The position numbers and the translations under genes are program-made. From DASQHW01 sp963837155 (lineage in GTDB: Bacteria > Actinomycetota > Acidimicrobiia > IMCC26256 > PALSA-610): a stretch of 64,000 bases of DNA. The stretch lies in the NCBI GenBank assembly GCA_963837155.1, contig CAWIMB010000002.1:3534001-3598000 (forward strand), read 5' to 3'. The notes beneath the pieces are model-generated. The model did not search any database, was not told the DNA's origin, and saw nothing but the letters and a program-made list of their open reading frames with translations. Shown here one piece after another: positions 1-7,185 of the stretch; position 1 is the stretch's first letter, and each line of letters opens with the position of its first letter.

Positions 1-438
1 GGTTACACGATCCGCGACCGGCGCGCGGTCGTCGACGGGATCGAGCGCGCCTACGCGACGTTCCCGATTCTCCGCGAGCGGCACGAGCAGAAGGCGGGAC
101 GGCTGTCCGGCGGCCAACAGCAGATGCTCGCGATCGCGCGGGCGTTGATGAGCAACCCGCGGCTGTTGCTCGTCGACGAGGCGTCGCTCGGTCTGTCGCC
201 GGTGATGACCGAGACCGTGTTCGATCTGATCGCGGACGTGCGCCGGACGTCGGGCACGGCGGTGCTGCTCGTCGAGCAGAACGCGGCCGCGCTCGACCTC
301 GCCGACCGCGCGTTCGTGCTCGAGAAGGGCCAGGTCGTCGACCGGGCCGAAGGCGCGGACATGCGCGCGATGCAGGGCCGCCTACGCGACGCGTACCTCG
401 GCCGGCGCGAGGACGACCAGGAGGAAGCCGCACCATGA
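1..438 (+). CDS. livF: Branched-chain amino-acid ABC transporter ATP-binding protein (LivF-like), 5' truncated by window edge
   Basis: The frame is open from base 1, so the N-terminus and Walker A lie outside the window. Visible are the ABC signature LSGGQQQMLAIARAL (about codons 36-50), the Walker B stretch LLLVDEASLGLSP and the switch segment VLLVEQNA. The spacing and the LGLSP sequence after Walker B fit the LivF subgroup, which powers high-affinity branched-chain amino-acid or amide uptake at the inner face of the membrane. The protein ends in an acidic tail (REDDQEEAAP). The partner permease and binding-protein genes are presumably upstream, outside the window. Assignment to LivF rather than another ABC ATPase rests on the family signature only. 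Confidence 0.85.
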   Translation, partial: GYTIRDRRAVVDGIERAYATFPILRERHEQKAGRLSGGQQQMLAIARALMSNPRLLLVDEASLGLSPVMTETVFDLIADVRRTSGTAVLLVEQNAAALDLADRAFVLEKGQVVDRAEGADMRAMQGRLRDAYLGRREDDQEEAAP

Positions 439-471
439 CATCCGGTTCCATCACGTGGAGGAGGTCCATTC

Positions 472-819
472 GTGTCTGACACCAAGGGCCGCTGGCGGCT
501 CGTCGTCGGCGTGGCGTGCCTCGCGGCGGCGGCCGTCGTCGGCATCGTCGGGTACATGAAGTTGAGCCTCGAACCGTCGCTCAACCACCAACTTCCTTAT
601 CTCGCTTCGGCGGGCATGGCGTTGGTGCTGCTGTCGGCCGTCGGGGTCAGCCTCATCGTCACCGACCAGCTGCGCGTCGACGACCTCCGAATGCAAGAGC
701 TGTCGGCGGCGATCGAACGCCTGGCCGACGCACTCGCGCCCGACGTCGAACGCCCCGCCCGCCGCGAAAAATGGAGCGGCCCCAACCCTGCCCTCGAAGT
801 CCCACCCTCGTCGGAGTAA
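472..819 (+). CDS. Small two-TM membrane protein, function unknown
   Basis: The 115-residue protein has two hydrophobic segments (about residues 9-26 and 43-65) separated by a short polar loop, followed by a charged, probably cytoplasmic helix (DDLRMQELSAAIERLADAL) and a Pro-rich tail. A GTG start is chosen because AGGAGG lies at about 463-468, seven bases upstream. It sits 33 bases after the ABC ATPase gene and may be co-transcribed with it. I do not recognise a family. Confidence 0.65.
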   Translation: MSDTKGRWRLVVGVACLAAAAVVGIVGYMKLSLEPSLNHQLPYLASAGMALVLLSAVGVSLIVTDQLRVDDLRMQELSAAIERLADALAPDVERPARREKWSGPNPALEVPPSSE

Positions 820-868
820 CCCCCTGGGTGAGGCGTCGTGGAGGGAAACTGGTGCGCGCAGCGCCGCT

Positions 869-1039
869 CTACAGACCGGTCTTGCGCGACCACCAGCCGA
901 GCCCGCGCCGGCGCACGACCCGGCGGAAGCGACGCTTGGCGTAGCGCTCGGCGCCGTCCTTCCCGGTCAGCACCTCGAAGTCACGTGTCGTACGTGAGAG
1001 CTTGTAGAGCCACGACGACAGCGGACGACGACGAGCCAC
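869..1039 (-). CDS. Small basic conserved-looking protein, 56 aa
   Basis: A short reading frame on the minus strand starts with GTG at 1039 and ends with TAG at 869. The product is rich in Arg, Lys and aromatic residues (MARRRPLSSWLYKLSRTTRD... ending RGLGWWSRKTGL), with a composition unlike a random GC-rich shadow frame. It lies immediately downstream of the 1043-1414 gene on the same strand, three bases away, so the two are probably co-transcribed. The basic, Trp-containing composition could suit an RNA-, ribosome- or membrane-surface-associated protein, but no function can be assigned. Confidence 0.5.
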   Translation of the reverse strand: MARRRPLSSWLYKLSRTTRDFEVLTGKDGAERYAKRRFRRVVRRRGLGWWSRKTGL

Positions 1040-1042
1040 GTT

Positions 1043-1414
1043 TCAGATCGTCCCGTCGGACTTCGTCGGCGCGGTCGCTTCCACCACAGGTTCAAACGTT
1101 GCACCGGCACCTGCAGCCACGAAGGTGCCGAAGACACGCATGGCTCGGCCGAACCCAACGAGGAGGAGCGACGGAATGCCCGTCGAGAGTCCTACCACCG
1201 CGAACGTCATGATCCGCTGCGACGTCGTGTAGGTCTCGTCGGTGGAGACGCTGTCACTCATGCTGTTGAGCGCGACGAGAGCGAGGATCAGGGCGCCGGC
1301 GAGCGCAAGCCAACCGAGGGCTTCCAGTGCGATTCCGATGACCCGGAGGCCAAGTGCCTCGCCGCGGAGTTTCGACTTCGCCGGGTCGCTGAGTTCTTGC
1401 TCGTGCTGCGACAT
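1043..1414 (-). CDS. Two-TM membrane protein, function unknown
   Basis: Start ATG at 1414 (MSQHEQELSDPAKSKLRGEA) is preferred because GGGG lies a short distance upstream; an in-frame upstream start at 1453 would add 13 residues. After a polar 25-residue N-terminus come two strongly hydrophobic segments, one centred on ALGWLALAGALILALVAL and one on IMTFAVVGLSTGIPSLLLVGF, separated by an acidic, Ser/Thr-rich loop. The C-terminus is Ala/Gly-rich. It is followed at three bases by the 56-aa gene. I do not recognise the family. Confidence 0.6.
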   Translation of the reverse strand: MSQHEQELSDPAKSKLRGEALGLRVIGIALEALGWLALAGALILALVALNSMSDSVSTDETYTTSQRIMTFAVVGLSTGIPSLLLVGFGRAMRVFGTFVAAGAGATFEPVVEATAPTKSDGTI

Positions 1415-1473
1415 GTTCACCGACCCCTGGGAAAGGCTTCCGGATGGCCGCAACCTCTATCGGCCGAGTCGAT

Positions 1474-1510
1474 GCGTCTGTGAGCCGCGATCATCGCTGC
1501 TCACAGACGC
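1474..1510. terminator. Hairpin terminator downstream of the VOC gene
   Basis: The arms GCGTCTGTGAGC (1474-1485) and GCTCACAGACGC (1499-1510) pair perfectly. After one mismatch the stem continues with GCGA/TCGC around a TCA loop. It lies directly after the stop codon of the minus-strand VOC gene at 1512 and before the minus-strand gene starting at 1414. There is no U-tract, as is common in high-GC actinobacteria. The same arm sequence recurs at 8461-8497. Confidence 0.7.
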
Positions 1511-1511
1511 C

Positions 1512-1901
1512 TCACGTGGCGTCGGGGAAGTACTGGACCTCGACCGCGAACGGCAGCAGGTGCTGGAAGCGGAACTGGCCCCCGGTCGACTGGTCCTCGA
1601 CAGATACATCGGGGTGGTTGGCGCGCAGCTTGTTGCGCACGTCTGCGAGGTCTTCGGCGGAACGCACGAGCACGCCGAAGTGCTCGTAGCCATTCGTCGT
1701 CGCGGCGTTCGGTTGTTCCCGGAGGTTGATGTAGGTGTGGCGGCCGATCGCAATCGTCAGCCGATCGGGTAACGCCAGCGCTTTGATCTCTCGCCAGCCG
1801 AGCAGCTCGCCGTAGAAGTCGAGCACTTCCTTGCGATACGTGTCGGTCAACGTTCCTGGCGGCACGCTCATCGCGACGTGGCTGAGGCTGTGCGTCTTCA
1901 T
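1512..1901 (-). CDS. VOC (glyoxalase/bleomycin-resistance fold) family protein
   Basis: The protein has 129 residues, a usual length for a single-chain VOC protein with two beta-alpha-beta-beta-beta units. Features that fit are the N-terminal SLSHVAMSVPPG strand, the FYGELLGWREI helix typical of unit 1, the NGYEHFGVLV strand with a His opening unit 2, and the closing strand FAVEVQYFPDAT. His8 (SLSHVA), His in YEHFGV and Glu in AVEVQYF are candidate metal ligands. The substrate cannot be inferred. It lies 12 bases after the RidA-like gene on the same strand and is followed by a strong hairpin, so it is probably the last gene of that transcript. Confidence 0.8.
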   Translation of the reverse strand: MKTHSLSHVAMSVPPGTLTDTYRKEVLDFYGELLGWREIKALALPDRLTIAIGRHTYINLREQPNAATTNGYEHFGVLVRSAEDLADVRNKLRANHPDVSVEDQSTGGQFRFQHLLPFAVEVQYFPDAT

Positions 1902-1913
1902 CTCACTCTCCTG

Positions 1914-2372
1914 CTATGCGACCTCGGCGATCAACTCGATCTCGACCGCGATTCCGAACGGCAGCGCCGCGACGCCGATCGCGGTGCGCGTGTGCCGGCC
2001 CGCGTCGCCGAAGACATCGACGAGCACGTCCGAGCAGCCGTCGATCACGGCCGGGGTGTTGTCGAAGCGCGGCCCGACGTTCACCATCCCGAACACCTTC
2101 ACGATGCGGCGCACGCGGTCGAGGTCACCGAGCTCGGCGCGCATCGTGGCAATCATCGACAGCGCGGTCAGCCGCGCCGCCTCCCGGCCTTGGTCGAGCG
2201 TGAGGTCGGTGCCGACCTTCCCGACCACGGCGCGCGTGCCGTCGATCGGCCCGTGCCCGCCGACGTACAGCACATCGCCGAGCCGCGAGCACGACAGGTA
2301 GTTGGCGACGGGCGGGAACGGATCCGGCAACACGATGCCGATCTCGGTCAGCCGGGCTTCGATTCTCGCCAC
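1914..2372 (-). CDS. RidA/YjgF-YER057c-like protein
   Basis: The 152-residue protein has the RidA-like layout: N-terminal PPVANYLSCSRLGDVLYVGGHGPIDG, a central QGREAARLTALSMIATMRAELGDLDRV helix and a C-terminal strand pair HTRTAIGVAALPFGIAVEIELIAEV. This length (about 150, not 125) and the Gly-Pro loop match the subgroup of RidA-like proteins in which the canonical active-site Arg is often replaced; here RTAIGVAALP aligns with that region. GTG at 2372 is chosen because the RidA fold begins there. Neighbours are the VOC gene downstream and an overlapping-strand membrane protein upstream (stop at 2384). Imine/enamine deamination is the family activity, but it is not proven for this subgroup. 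Confidence 0.8.
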   Translation of the reverse strand: MARIEARLTEIGIVLPDPFPPVANYLSCSRLGDVLYVGGHGPIDGTRAVVGKVGTDLTLDQGREAARLTALSMIATMRAELGDLDRVRRIVKVFGMVNVGPRFDNTPAVIDGCSDVLVDVFGDAGRHTRTAIGVAALPFGIAVEIELIAEVA

Positions 2373-2383
2373 GCTCCCGGACG

Positions 2384-2875
2384 CTACCGCGACGAGAAGG
2401 TCGGAAGCTCTTGCAGGAGACCGTCGCCCGCGCCGGCCAGCCATGCGTACTCGCCATCGAGGCGAACGACACGAAGGCTGTGGCGCCGGCCGCGGTCGCC
2501 CTCGATCGTGAGCGCGAGAAGCGCAACCAACGGCACCAGGAGCAGCGCGGCGTTGTATCCCGCGCCGAGCACCGCAAGCAACGCGGCGAACGCGAGCAGG
2601 TAGAAGGTGACGGCGAGCACCGCGCACGTCGCGAGCCACCGGCGTCGGGCTGACACGTGCGCGTCGCACAACGGGAACTGCGTGTCGAGGATCTTCAGCC
2701 ACGACAACGGGCCGTGCCGCGCGTTCCAAAGGATGCGAGTGTCGAGCGTGCGGTCAGACGGCGTCCCGCAGAGCACACAACGCGGCGGGATCGGGGCGTG
2801 CCGGGACACGACGAGCAGGTCGCCGTCACGCCATGCGACGCCTTGGTCCACGGTCTGCAGCCTCACCGTGGTCAC
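2384..2875 (-). CDS. Membrane protein with N-terminal Cys-x2-Cys motif
   Basis: The 163-residue protein has an N-terminal soluble part with RCVLCGTPSD (Cys-x2-Cys) and a second Cys in FPLCDAHVSARRR, suggesting a small metal-binding knuckle. Two adjoining hydrophobic helices follow (LATCAVLAVTFYLLAFAALLAVL and YNAALLLVPLVALLALTI), then a basic C-terminal part that would be cytoplasmic (DRGRRHSLRVVRL...). It resembles uncharacterised membrane proteins whose zinc-ribbon-like start precedes a membrane pair. The gene stops 12 bases before the RidA-like gene starts, so the two may be transcribed together. The function is unknown. Confidence 0.6.
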   Translation of the reverse strand: MTTVRLQTVDQGVAWRDGDLLVVSRHAPIPPRCVLCGTPSDRTLDTRILWNARHGPLSWLKILDTQFPLCDAHVSARRRWLATCAVLAVTFYLLAFAALLAVLGAGYNAALLLVPLVALLALTIEGDRGRRHSLRVVRLDGEYAWLAGAGDGLLQELPTFSSR

Positions 2876-2976
2876 ATCGGCAGGCCGGTTCAGGCACCTG
2901 AGCCCTGGGCCTCGGCGGACCCGCGAGGCGCTTCACCCCCTGGGAGTGAGGCGGGCGCCGTGCCCGACGGGGCACG

Positions 2977-4093
2977 ATGAGAGGTCTTCGCGCGAGTCGG
3001 GAGCCGGGCATGGCAGACACGGCACCACAGGCCACGAGTGCGTCCGAGCTGCGAGAGGTACTGACACGCAGTCCGGTGCCGCTCGCGCTGCTCGACCTCG
3101 ACACGTTGGAGCTCGTCGACGCGAACGCGGCGGCGGCCAAGGTCATCGGTCGTGACCTCCCGATCGTGGAGCCCGTCGCGCTCGGCACCCTCCTCTCGCC
3201 GGACGACGCCGAGCACGCCGCTCACGCCCTGCAACTCGTCGCCGACGGCACGATCCACTCCTACTCGGCGAACCGCAAAGTCCTGCGGCCCGACGGCGGG
3301 GTCGTCGACGGTGACGTGTGGGTTCGTTCGATCGCGCACTTCCGCCACGCGATGGCACTCCTCGTCTTCATGCCCGAACGCCCGGGTGATGGGAGGGCAA
3401 ATATCGACGACGTCGAGGACGTCACCGCACCGAGCATGCCGATCGCGTTCACCGATCCGATCGCCGTCGGCACGATGGAGATCGATACGCGCATCGTGCG
3501 CATCGAGCGCGGAGATCGAAAAGCTCATCGGTGAACGCGCCTCCGCGTTGTGCGACACGTTGCTCATCAATCGCGTGCATCCCGACGACGTCGCCACGTT
3601 CCTCATGGGTCTCGGGCGCGCCCTCGAAGACGGCGCGGGCGTCGGCATGCACGTCCCGCTCCTGCGGCGACAGGGCGACTACAAGACGGTGCGCATGCTC
3701 GTCAGCCCATCCGAAAGCAGCAAAGGGACGCGCCTCGGTGTTGTGCTGACGCGTGAACACTCGGCGTCGGTCACCGACGACGATCGCGTCGCGGACCTCG
3801 AGCAACATCTGTGGCGCATCGCACTCGAGGTGCAAGCTTCGGGTGTCGCCGATGGCATGCATCGATTGCCAGACGTTGCACAGCTTCCCGGCGTGGAAAG
3901 CCTCTCGACGCGACAGTGGCAGATCCTTACGATGTTGCTGCAAGGCGAACGGGTGCCCGACATCGCTCGAGCGCTCTACGTGAGCCAGAGCACTGTGCGC
4001 AGCCATCTCGCCGCGATGTTCCGCAAACTCAACGTCCATTCACAGGCAGAACTCATCTCATTGTTTCGCGACGCGAACCAACGGAACGTCTAG
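2977..4093 (+). CDS. PAS-type sensor with C-terminal LuxR HTH, frameshifted
   Basis: Translation can start at ATG 2977 or, more likely, at ATG 3010 (MADTAPQATSASELREVL), which has GGGAGC upstream. The N-terminal part has a PAS-like pattern (PLALLDLDTLELVDANAAAAKVIG). A single frame change at about 3505-3530 separates it from a second PAS-like part (NRVHPDDVATFLMGLGRALEDG). The C-terminus is a clear LuxR-type HTH: LSTRQWQILTMLLQGERVPDIARALYVSQSTVRSHLAAMFRKLNV. It is probably a cytoplasmic ligand-sensing transcription factor. The frame break leaves family-like sequence on both sides, so I treat it as one gene with a probable sequencing error. The target genes are unknown. Confidence 0.75.
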
Positions 4094-4150
4094 CGGTTTC
4101 GCACACTCTGTTGATTCCCGTTGCGCACACGCGCGCGGAGAATCGGTGGG

Positions 4151-4804
4151 ATGGTCGATCGAAGTGAAGACGTACAAATCTGGGTGCATCACGAAGATGC
4201 GAACCGCATTCACGCGGAGTGGACACGGCCGGACGGCGGAGGAGGAGAACCTCACGGCGATCCTCCGTCGCCTGACGTGTGGGTCACGAGTCGTGACGCG
4301 ACGGACCTGCCGAACCGCGTGGCGCTGGAGACGCACCTGGCGCGCAACACGGGTCGGGTACCGCGCGGCGCCGAGGTCGAGGCCGTGCTCGTCGTCGAGT
4401 TGGACGACTTCGAGGACATAACCGATCTCTACGGCGAGGACGCGGCCTTCGACGTCATGGTCGTCGTCGCCGAGCGTCTCACCGAGCTGCGGGGCGCGAG
4501 CGCGTTCCACCTCGGTGACAACGTGTTCGTCGTCGTCACCGGCCGCCTTCGCTCGCGGTTCGACGCGCTTGCGGTTGCTCGGCGTGTGCAACGGCGCATC
4601 GCCCAACCCTTCGCGTTCGACGGTTGCGACGTCGGGCTGAGCGCGAGCATCGGAATCCGGGTTGCGCTCACTGGCGCACGTGACCCGGCCGAGCTCGTGC
4701 TCGATGCGGCGTTTGCCGTCGACGTCGCGAAGCGACGGGGCCGGGGCGAGTCGGTGCTCTACACCGAAGAGCTGCGCGACCGGTACCGGCGCCGCGAGTC
4801 TTGA
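4151..4804 (+). CDS. GGDEF-like domain protein with degenerate active site
   Basis: The 217-residue protein starts at ATG 4151. From about residue 55 it follows the diguanylate cyclase fold: DLPNRVALETHLAR, a strand EAVLVVELDDFEDITDLYGEDAAFDVMVVVAERL, then AFHLGDNVFVVV where GGDEF/GGEEF is expected, and GLSASIGIRVAL followed by LVLDAAFAVDVAKRRG. The signature is HLGDN, so catalytic activity is unlikely; it may bind nucleotide or be purely structural. It lies 57 bases after the PAS/LuxR gene on the same strand, which suggests a regulatory pair. Confidence 0.7.
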   Translation: MVDRSEDVQIWVHHEDANRIHAEWTRPDGGGGEPHGDPPSPDVWVTSRDATDLPNRVALETHLARNTGRVPRGAEVEAVLVVELDDFEDITDLYGEDAAFDVMVVVAERLTELRGASAFHLGDNVFVVVTGRLRSRFDALAVARRVQRRIAQPFAFDGCDVGLSASIGIRVALTGARDPAELVLDAAFAVDVAKRRGRGESVLYTEELRDRYRRRES

Positions 4805-4919
4805 CGAGGGGGACGTCAAGGTCGGCGACGCGGGCTCGTCCAGGCGCCCCTCATGCTGTTCTGGGCGGGTCCGCGTCGCCATATGTCTCTCGCGAGGACA
4901 ACTGACGTACGTTGCACCG

Positions 4920-5178
4920 ATGCCCGACGCGGCGGTGGCGCCGAAGCTCCTCGAGGTGCTGTCCAAGGAATGCGGCGTTGACGTTGCATACGCCGAGGTG
5001 CCGGTGCCGCTCGCGGGTGGCTTCTCGAACGAGATCTTCCGGTTTCGTCTGGCGCACGCGCCGCCCGGGTTCGACGGGCCGCTCGTGCTCCGGCTCGCGC
5101 ACGGCGCACCGCCGACGTCTGGCTGCCGGTCGCACCGTCGCTTCCGCGCGGTTCACCAACCTCACCGGCGTCGCTGTA
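4920..5178 (+). pseudogene. Aminoglycoside phosphotransferase-like (APH) N-terminal fragment
   Basis: About 60 residues after ATG 4920 resemble the start of an APH/choline-kinase-like phosphotransferase: VPVPLAGGFSNEIFRFRL is the nucleotide-binding loop region and GPLVLRLAHG contains the strand before the usual Lys/Arg. The frame then degrades and stops at about 5178, where about 250 further residues would be expected. A very strong hairpin follows at once. It could be a real decayed gene or a deletion in the assembly; no catalytic loop (HGD) is present. Confidence 0.5.
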
Positions 5179-5183
5179 TAGGG

Positions 5184-5222
5184 GGCGTGTGTGGAGCTCG
5201 AAATTCGAGCTCCACACACGCC
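5184..5222. terminator. Perfect 19-bp palindromic hairpin between convergent genes
   Basis: The left arm 5184-5202 (GGCGTGTGTGGAGCTCGAA) and right arm 5204-5222 are exact reverse complements around a single A. It lies between the plus-strand APH fragment and the end of the minus-strand oxidase gene (stop at 5224), where a bidirectional terminator is expected. It has no U-tract. Confidence 0.7.
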
Positions 5223-5223
5223 T

Positions 5224-5753
5224 CTAGAAGAGTTCCGAGAATGGCTCCGGATCGCCGACACTTGTGGCCGAGGTCCCGCGCCGGACGAACTCTTGTCGTG
5301 CCGGCCACCGGGAAACGAACTGCGTGTTCGTCGCGCCGTCCCACCGAATGAACGTGACGTCTTCGACGTCGACGCGGAAAAGATGGAAGCGGCCGGGCTC
5401 CGGATTCCACCCGAGCAAGCGGTGCACTTCGTCGGCGTAAGCCCGCTGCACCGACGGATCGGCTTCTTCGGTCGCGCGCCCCGAACCTTGTACTCGCCGC
5501 CGGTCGCCTGCGGGTCCAACACGATGCTGTGCACGAGCACACGCGCATCGCGCTGCAGGTCCAGCGCTTTGCGCGAGCCCCACAGCATCGACAACCAGAG
5601 CTCGCTGTTCCAGAAGAGCGGCTCGACCGGACTCACGCGCGGCAATCCATCGGCTCGGAGCGTCGCGACCAACACCACACCGGGTTCGCCGAGGCGCTCG
5701 CGGCCAAGCCGCGCAAGCGACGGGGCGTCGACTTCGAACTCTTCCCAACGCAT
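5224..5753 (-). CDS. Pyridoxamine 5'-phosphate oxidase-fold protein, frameshifted
   Basis: ATG at 5753 (MRWEEFEVDAPSLARLGRERL) starts a PNPOx-like split-barrel protein. The first part contains GVVLVATLRADGLPRVSPVEPLFW and LWLSMLWGSRKALDLQRDARVLVHS, typical of flavin- or F420-binding members that act on small molecules. After a frame change at about 5485 the C-terminal part continues with HLFRVDVEDVTFIRW, the usual closing strand. The cofactor is FMN, F420 or haem depending on subfamily; I cannot decide which. The gene ends at the strong palindromic terminator at 5184-5222. Confidence 0.7.
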
Positions 5754-5803
5754 ACGCGCAGGGTACGCACGCGGCATCTACGCTTCGGGGCGTGGCGGTG
5801 GGC

Positions 5804-6349
5804 ATGAGACGCATCGGGCTGGTTTGTCTGCTTGTGGTGACGGCTGCATGCAGCTCGTCGAGCAAGACGGTGACCCCGGCACCGAGTACGACGGTTGCGC
5901 CCTCGCGAAGCCCCGACGCCCTCGTCTTCCGCGAGGTCATCGCCACGCTGCCCTACGGCGGCAGCGGACAGCAGACGTGCAACAGCGGCAAACGCGTGAC
6001 GCCGAACAAGGACGACACGCTCGTTGCGAAACAAGTGATCCTGCGCGATCGCAAGAAGACCGTGTGTTACGTGCTCGGCCCGGCGCTCCTGACCGCCCGC
6101 GACATCGCGAGCGCAGATGCCACGACGGATCCGACGACGGGAGCATGGCAAGTCAGCGTCCACTTCTCGAACGACGACTTCGTCAACACGATCGGGCTAC
6201 GAATGGTCGGAAAGAACGTGGCGATCATTCTCGACCATGTCGTCCAGTCGGCTCCGCTGATCAAGGAGCAAATCACGACTCCCGACGTACAGATCGCGGG
6301 CAACTTCAGCGAGGCCGAGGCGCGCGCGATCGCCGACGCGCTTCGTTAG
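5804..6349 (+). CDS. Secreted lipoprotein with SecD P1-head-like domain
   Basis: ATG 5804 (MRRIGLVCLLVVTAACSS) gives a classic lipoprotein signal with a lipobox ending in TAAC; an upstream GTG at 5792 would add four residues. After a Ser/Thr-rich linker come about 140 residues that resemble the P1 head of SecD: VCYVLGPALLTARDIASADA, WQVSVHFSNDD, NVAIILDHVVQSAPLIKEQI and the closing FSEAEARAIADALR, which matches the end of SecD P1. The other SecD parts are absent, so this is a free-standing, membrane-anchored P1-like protein, probably extracytoplasmic. A role in secretion or envelope folding is inference. Confidence 0.7.
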   Translation: MRRIGLVCLLVVTAACSSSSKTVTPAPSTTVAPSRSPDALVFREVIATLPYGGSGQQTCNSGKRVTPNKDDTLVAKQVILRDRKKTVCYVLGPALLTARDIASADATTDPTTGAWQVSVHFSNDDFVNTIGLRMVGKNVAIILDHVVQSAPLIKEQITTPDVQIAGNFSEAEARAIADALR

Positions 6350-6383
6350 CGTCGATCGCCCGACCGTCCCCGCCGGCTCGGCG

Positions 6384-6635
6384 TCAATGTGCCGATGAGA
6401 GTCGCGCTGCCAGCTCCTCGGCAGCCTCGCGCACAAGACCGACCTCGGGTTCGTTGCCGGGTGCCGAGTGTGCAGCGAGGCGGGCGACAAGCGTCGCGAG
6501 GTCGGCAACTGCGTCGCGGAGTTCGTCGTCGACATTCACGATCCTGGCAAACGGCAGCGCCACGGTGACCGACGGACTGCCGTGTCTGCCGCCGATCACT
6601 GTTCGGCGTGCTCCTCGATCCTCACTCTTGTCCAT
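6384..6635 (-). CDS. Small Ala-rich helical protein, function unknown
   Basis: ATG 6635 (MDKSEDRGARRTVIGGRH) is supported by AGGAGA at 6644-6649, eight bases upstream. The 83-residue product has a short basic N-terminus and a long amphipathic helical part (DELRDAVADLATLVARLAAH... LVREAAEELAARL), which suggests a coiled-coil or helical dimer. I do not recognise a family. It is alone on its strand, between the SecD-like lipoprotein and a divergent small-ORF group. Confidence 0.5.
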   Translation of the reverse strand: MDKSEDRGARRTVIGGRHGSPSVTVALPFARIVNVDDELRDAVADLATLVARLAAHSAPGNEPEVGLVREAAEELAARLSSAH

Positions 6636-6748
6636 AGATATCTCCTGTCGCTCGATCGTGCGAGTCGCGCGCGGCTCCTCTGGCGTCGACGATCCTCGCG
6701 CGCGATGCTTTCGGTGGGCGGAGGTCGACCACAACGTGGGAGGCCAGC

Positions 6749-6901
6749 GTGTTGCAGTTTGTGTTTGGGCTCGGTGTCGGCATCGTCGGCGCCATCATGG
6801 TCGTTCGGACGGCTCGCGTTGCACTGCGCGGACCGCGTGCTGACCCGCGAGGAAGCGATACCGCTTTGCCATTCGCGAAGCCCTGCGTCGTCTCGACGTA
6901 A
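6749..6901 (+). CDS. Possible 50-aa single-TM small protein
   Basis: A short frame from GTG 6749 to TAA 6901 has a GGGAGG ribosome site at about 6738-6743. The N-terminal 20 residues form a plausible transmembrane helix (VLQFVFGLGVGIVGAIMVV), followed by a basic tail (RTARVALRGPRADPRG). It is divergent from the 6384-6635 gene. Support is the ribosome site and the hydrophobic segment only; no family is known. Confidence 0.35.
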   Translation: MLQFVFGLGVGIVGAIMVVRTARVALRGPRADPRGSDTALPFAKPCVVST

Positions 6902-6966
6902 GCTAAGGCCGGTCTTGGCGCCGGCTGCCTCGACGACGAACGGGACGACCGACGGGGGTACCCGAG

Positions 6967-7110
6967 ATGGCCGAGACATCGAAGGGAAAGAAGTTCATTC
7001 GCATTCAGGGTTACACGCGCGCCGACGGTACGAAGGTGCCCACTCACGACCGTTCCACGCCCACGACTTCGCACGGGGCGAAGCGAGCGTCGCGCAAGGG
7101 TAGGCGCTGA
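6967..7110 (+). CDS. Small Lys/Arg/Thr-rich protein, 47 aa
   Basis: ATG 6967 to TGA 7108-7110 encodes a 47-residue hydrophilic protein (MAETSKGKKFIRIQGYTRAD... ending KRASRKGRR). Such short basic proteins with a FIRIQGYTRADGT-like strand recur in actinobacterial genomes, but without known function. The GGGGGTACCCGAG stretch before the ATG can serve as a ribosome site. It may bind nucleic acid, judged only from its charge. Confidence 0.5.
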   Translation: MAETSKGKKFIRIQGYTRADGTKVPTHDRSTPTTSHGAKRASRKGRR

Positions 7111-7185
7111 CCGGCGGCGTTACTGTCGCGCCAGAGGAACGGCGATCATGCGGCGCAGCCAGCGTCGTGCACACCGTCCTGACGC

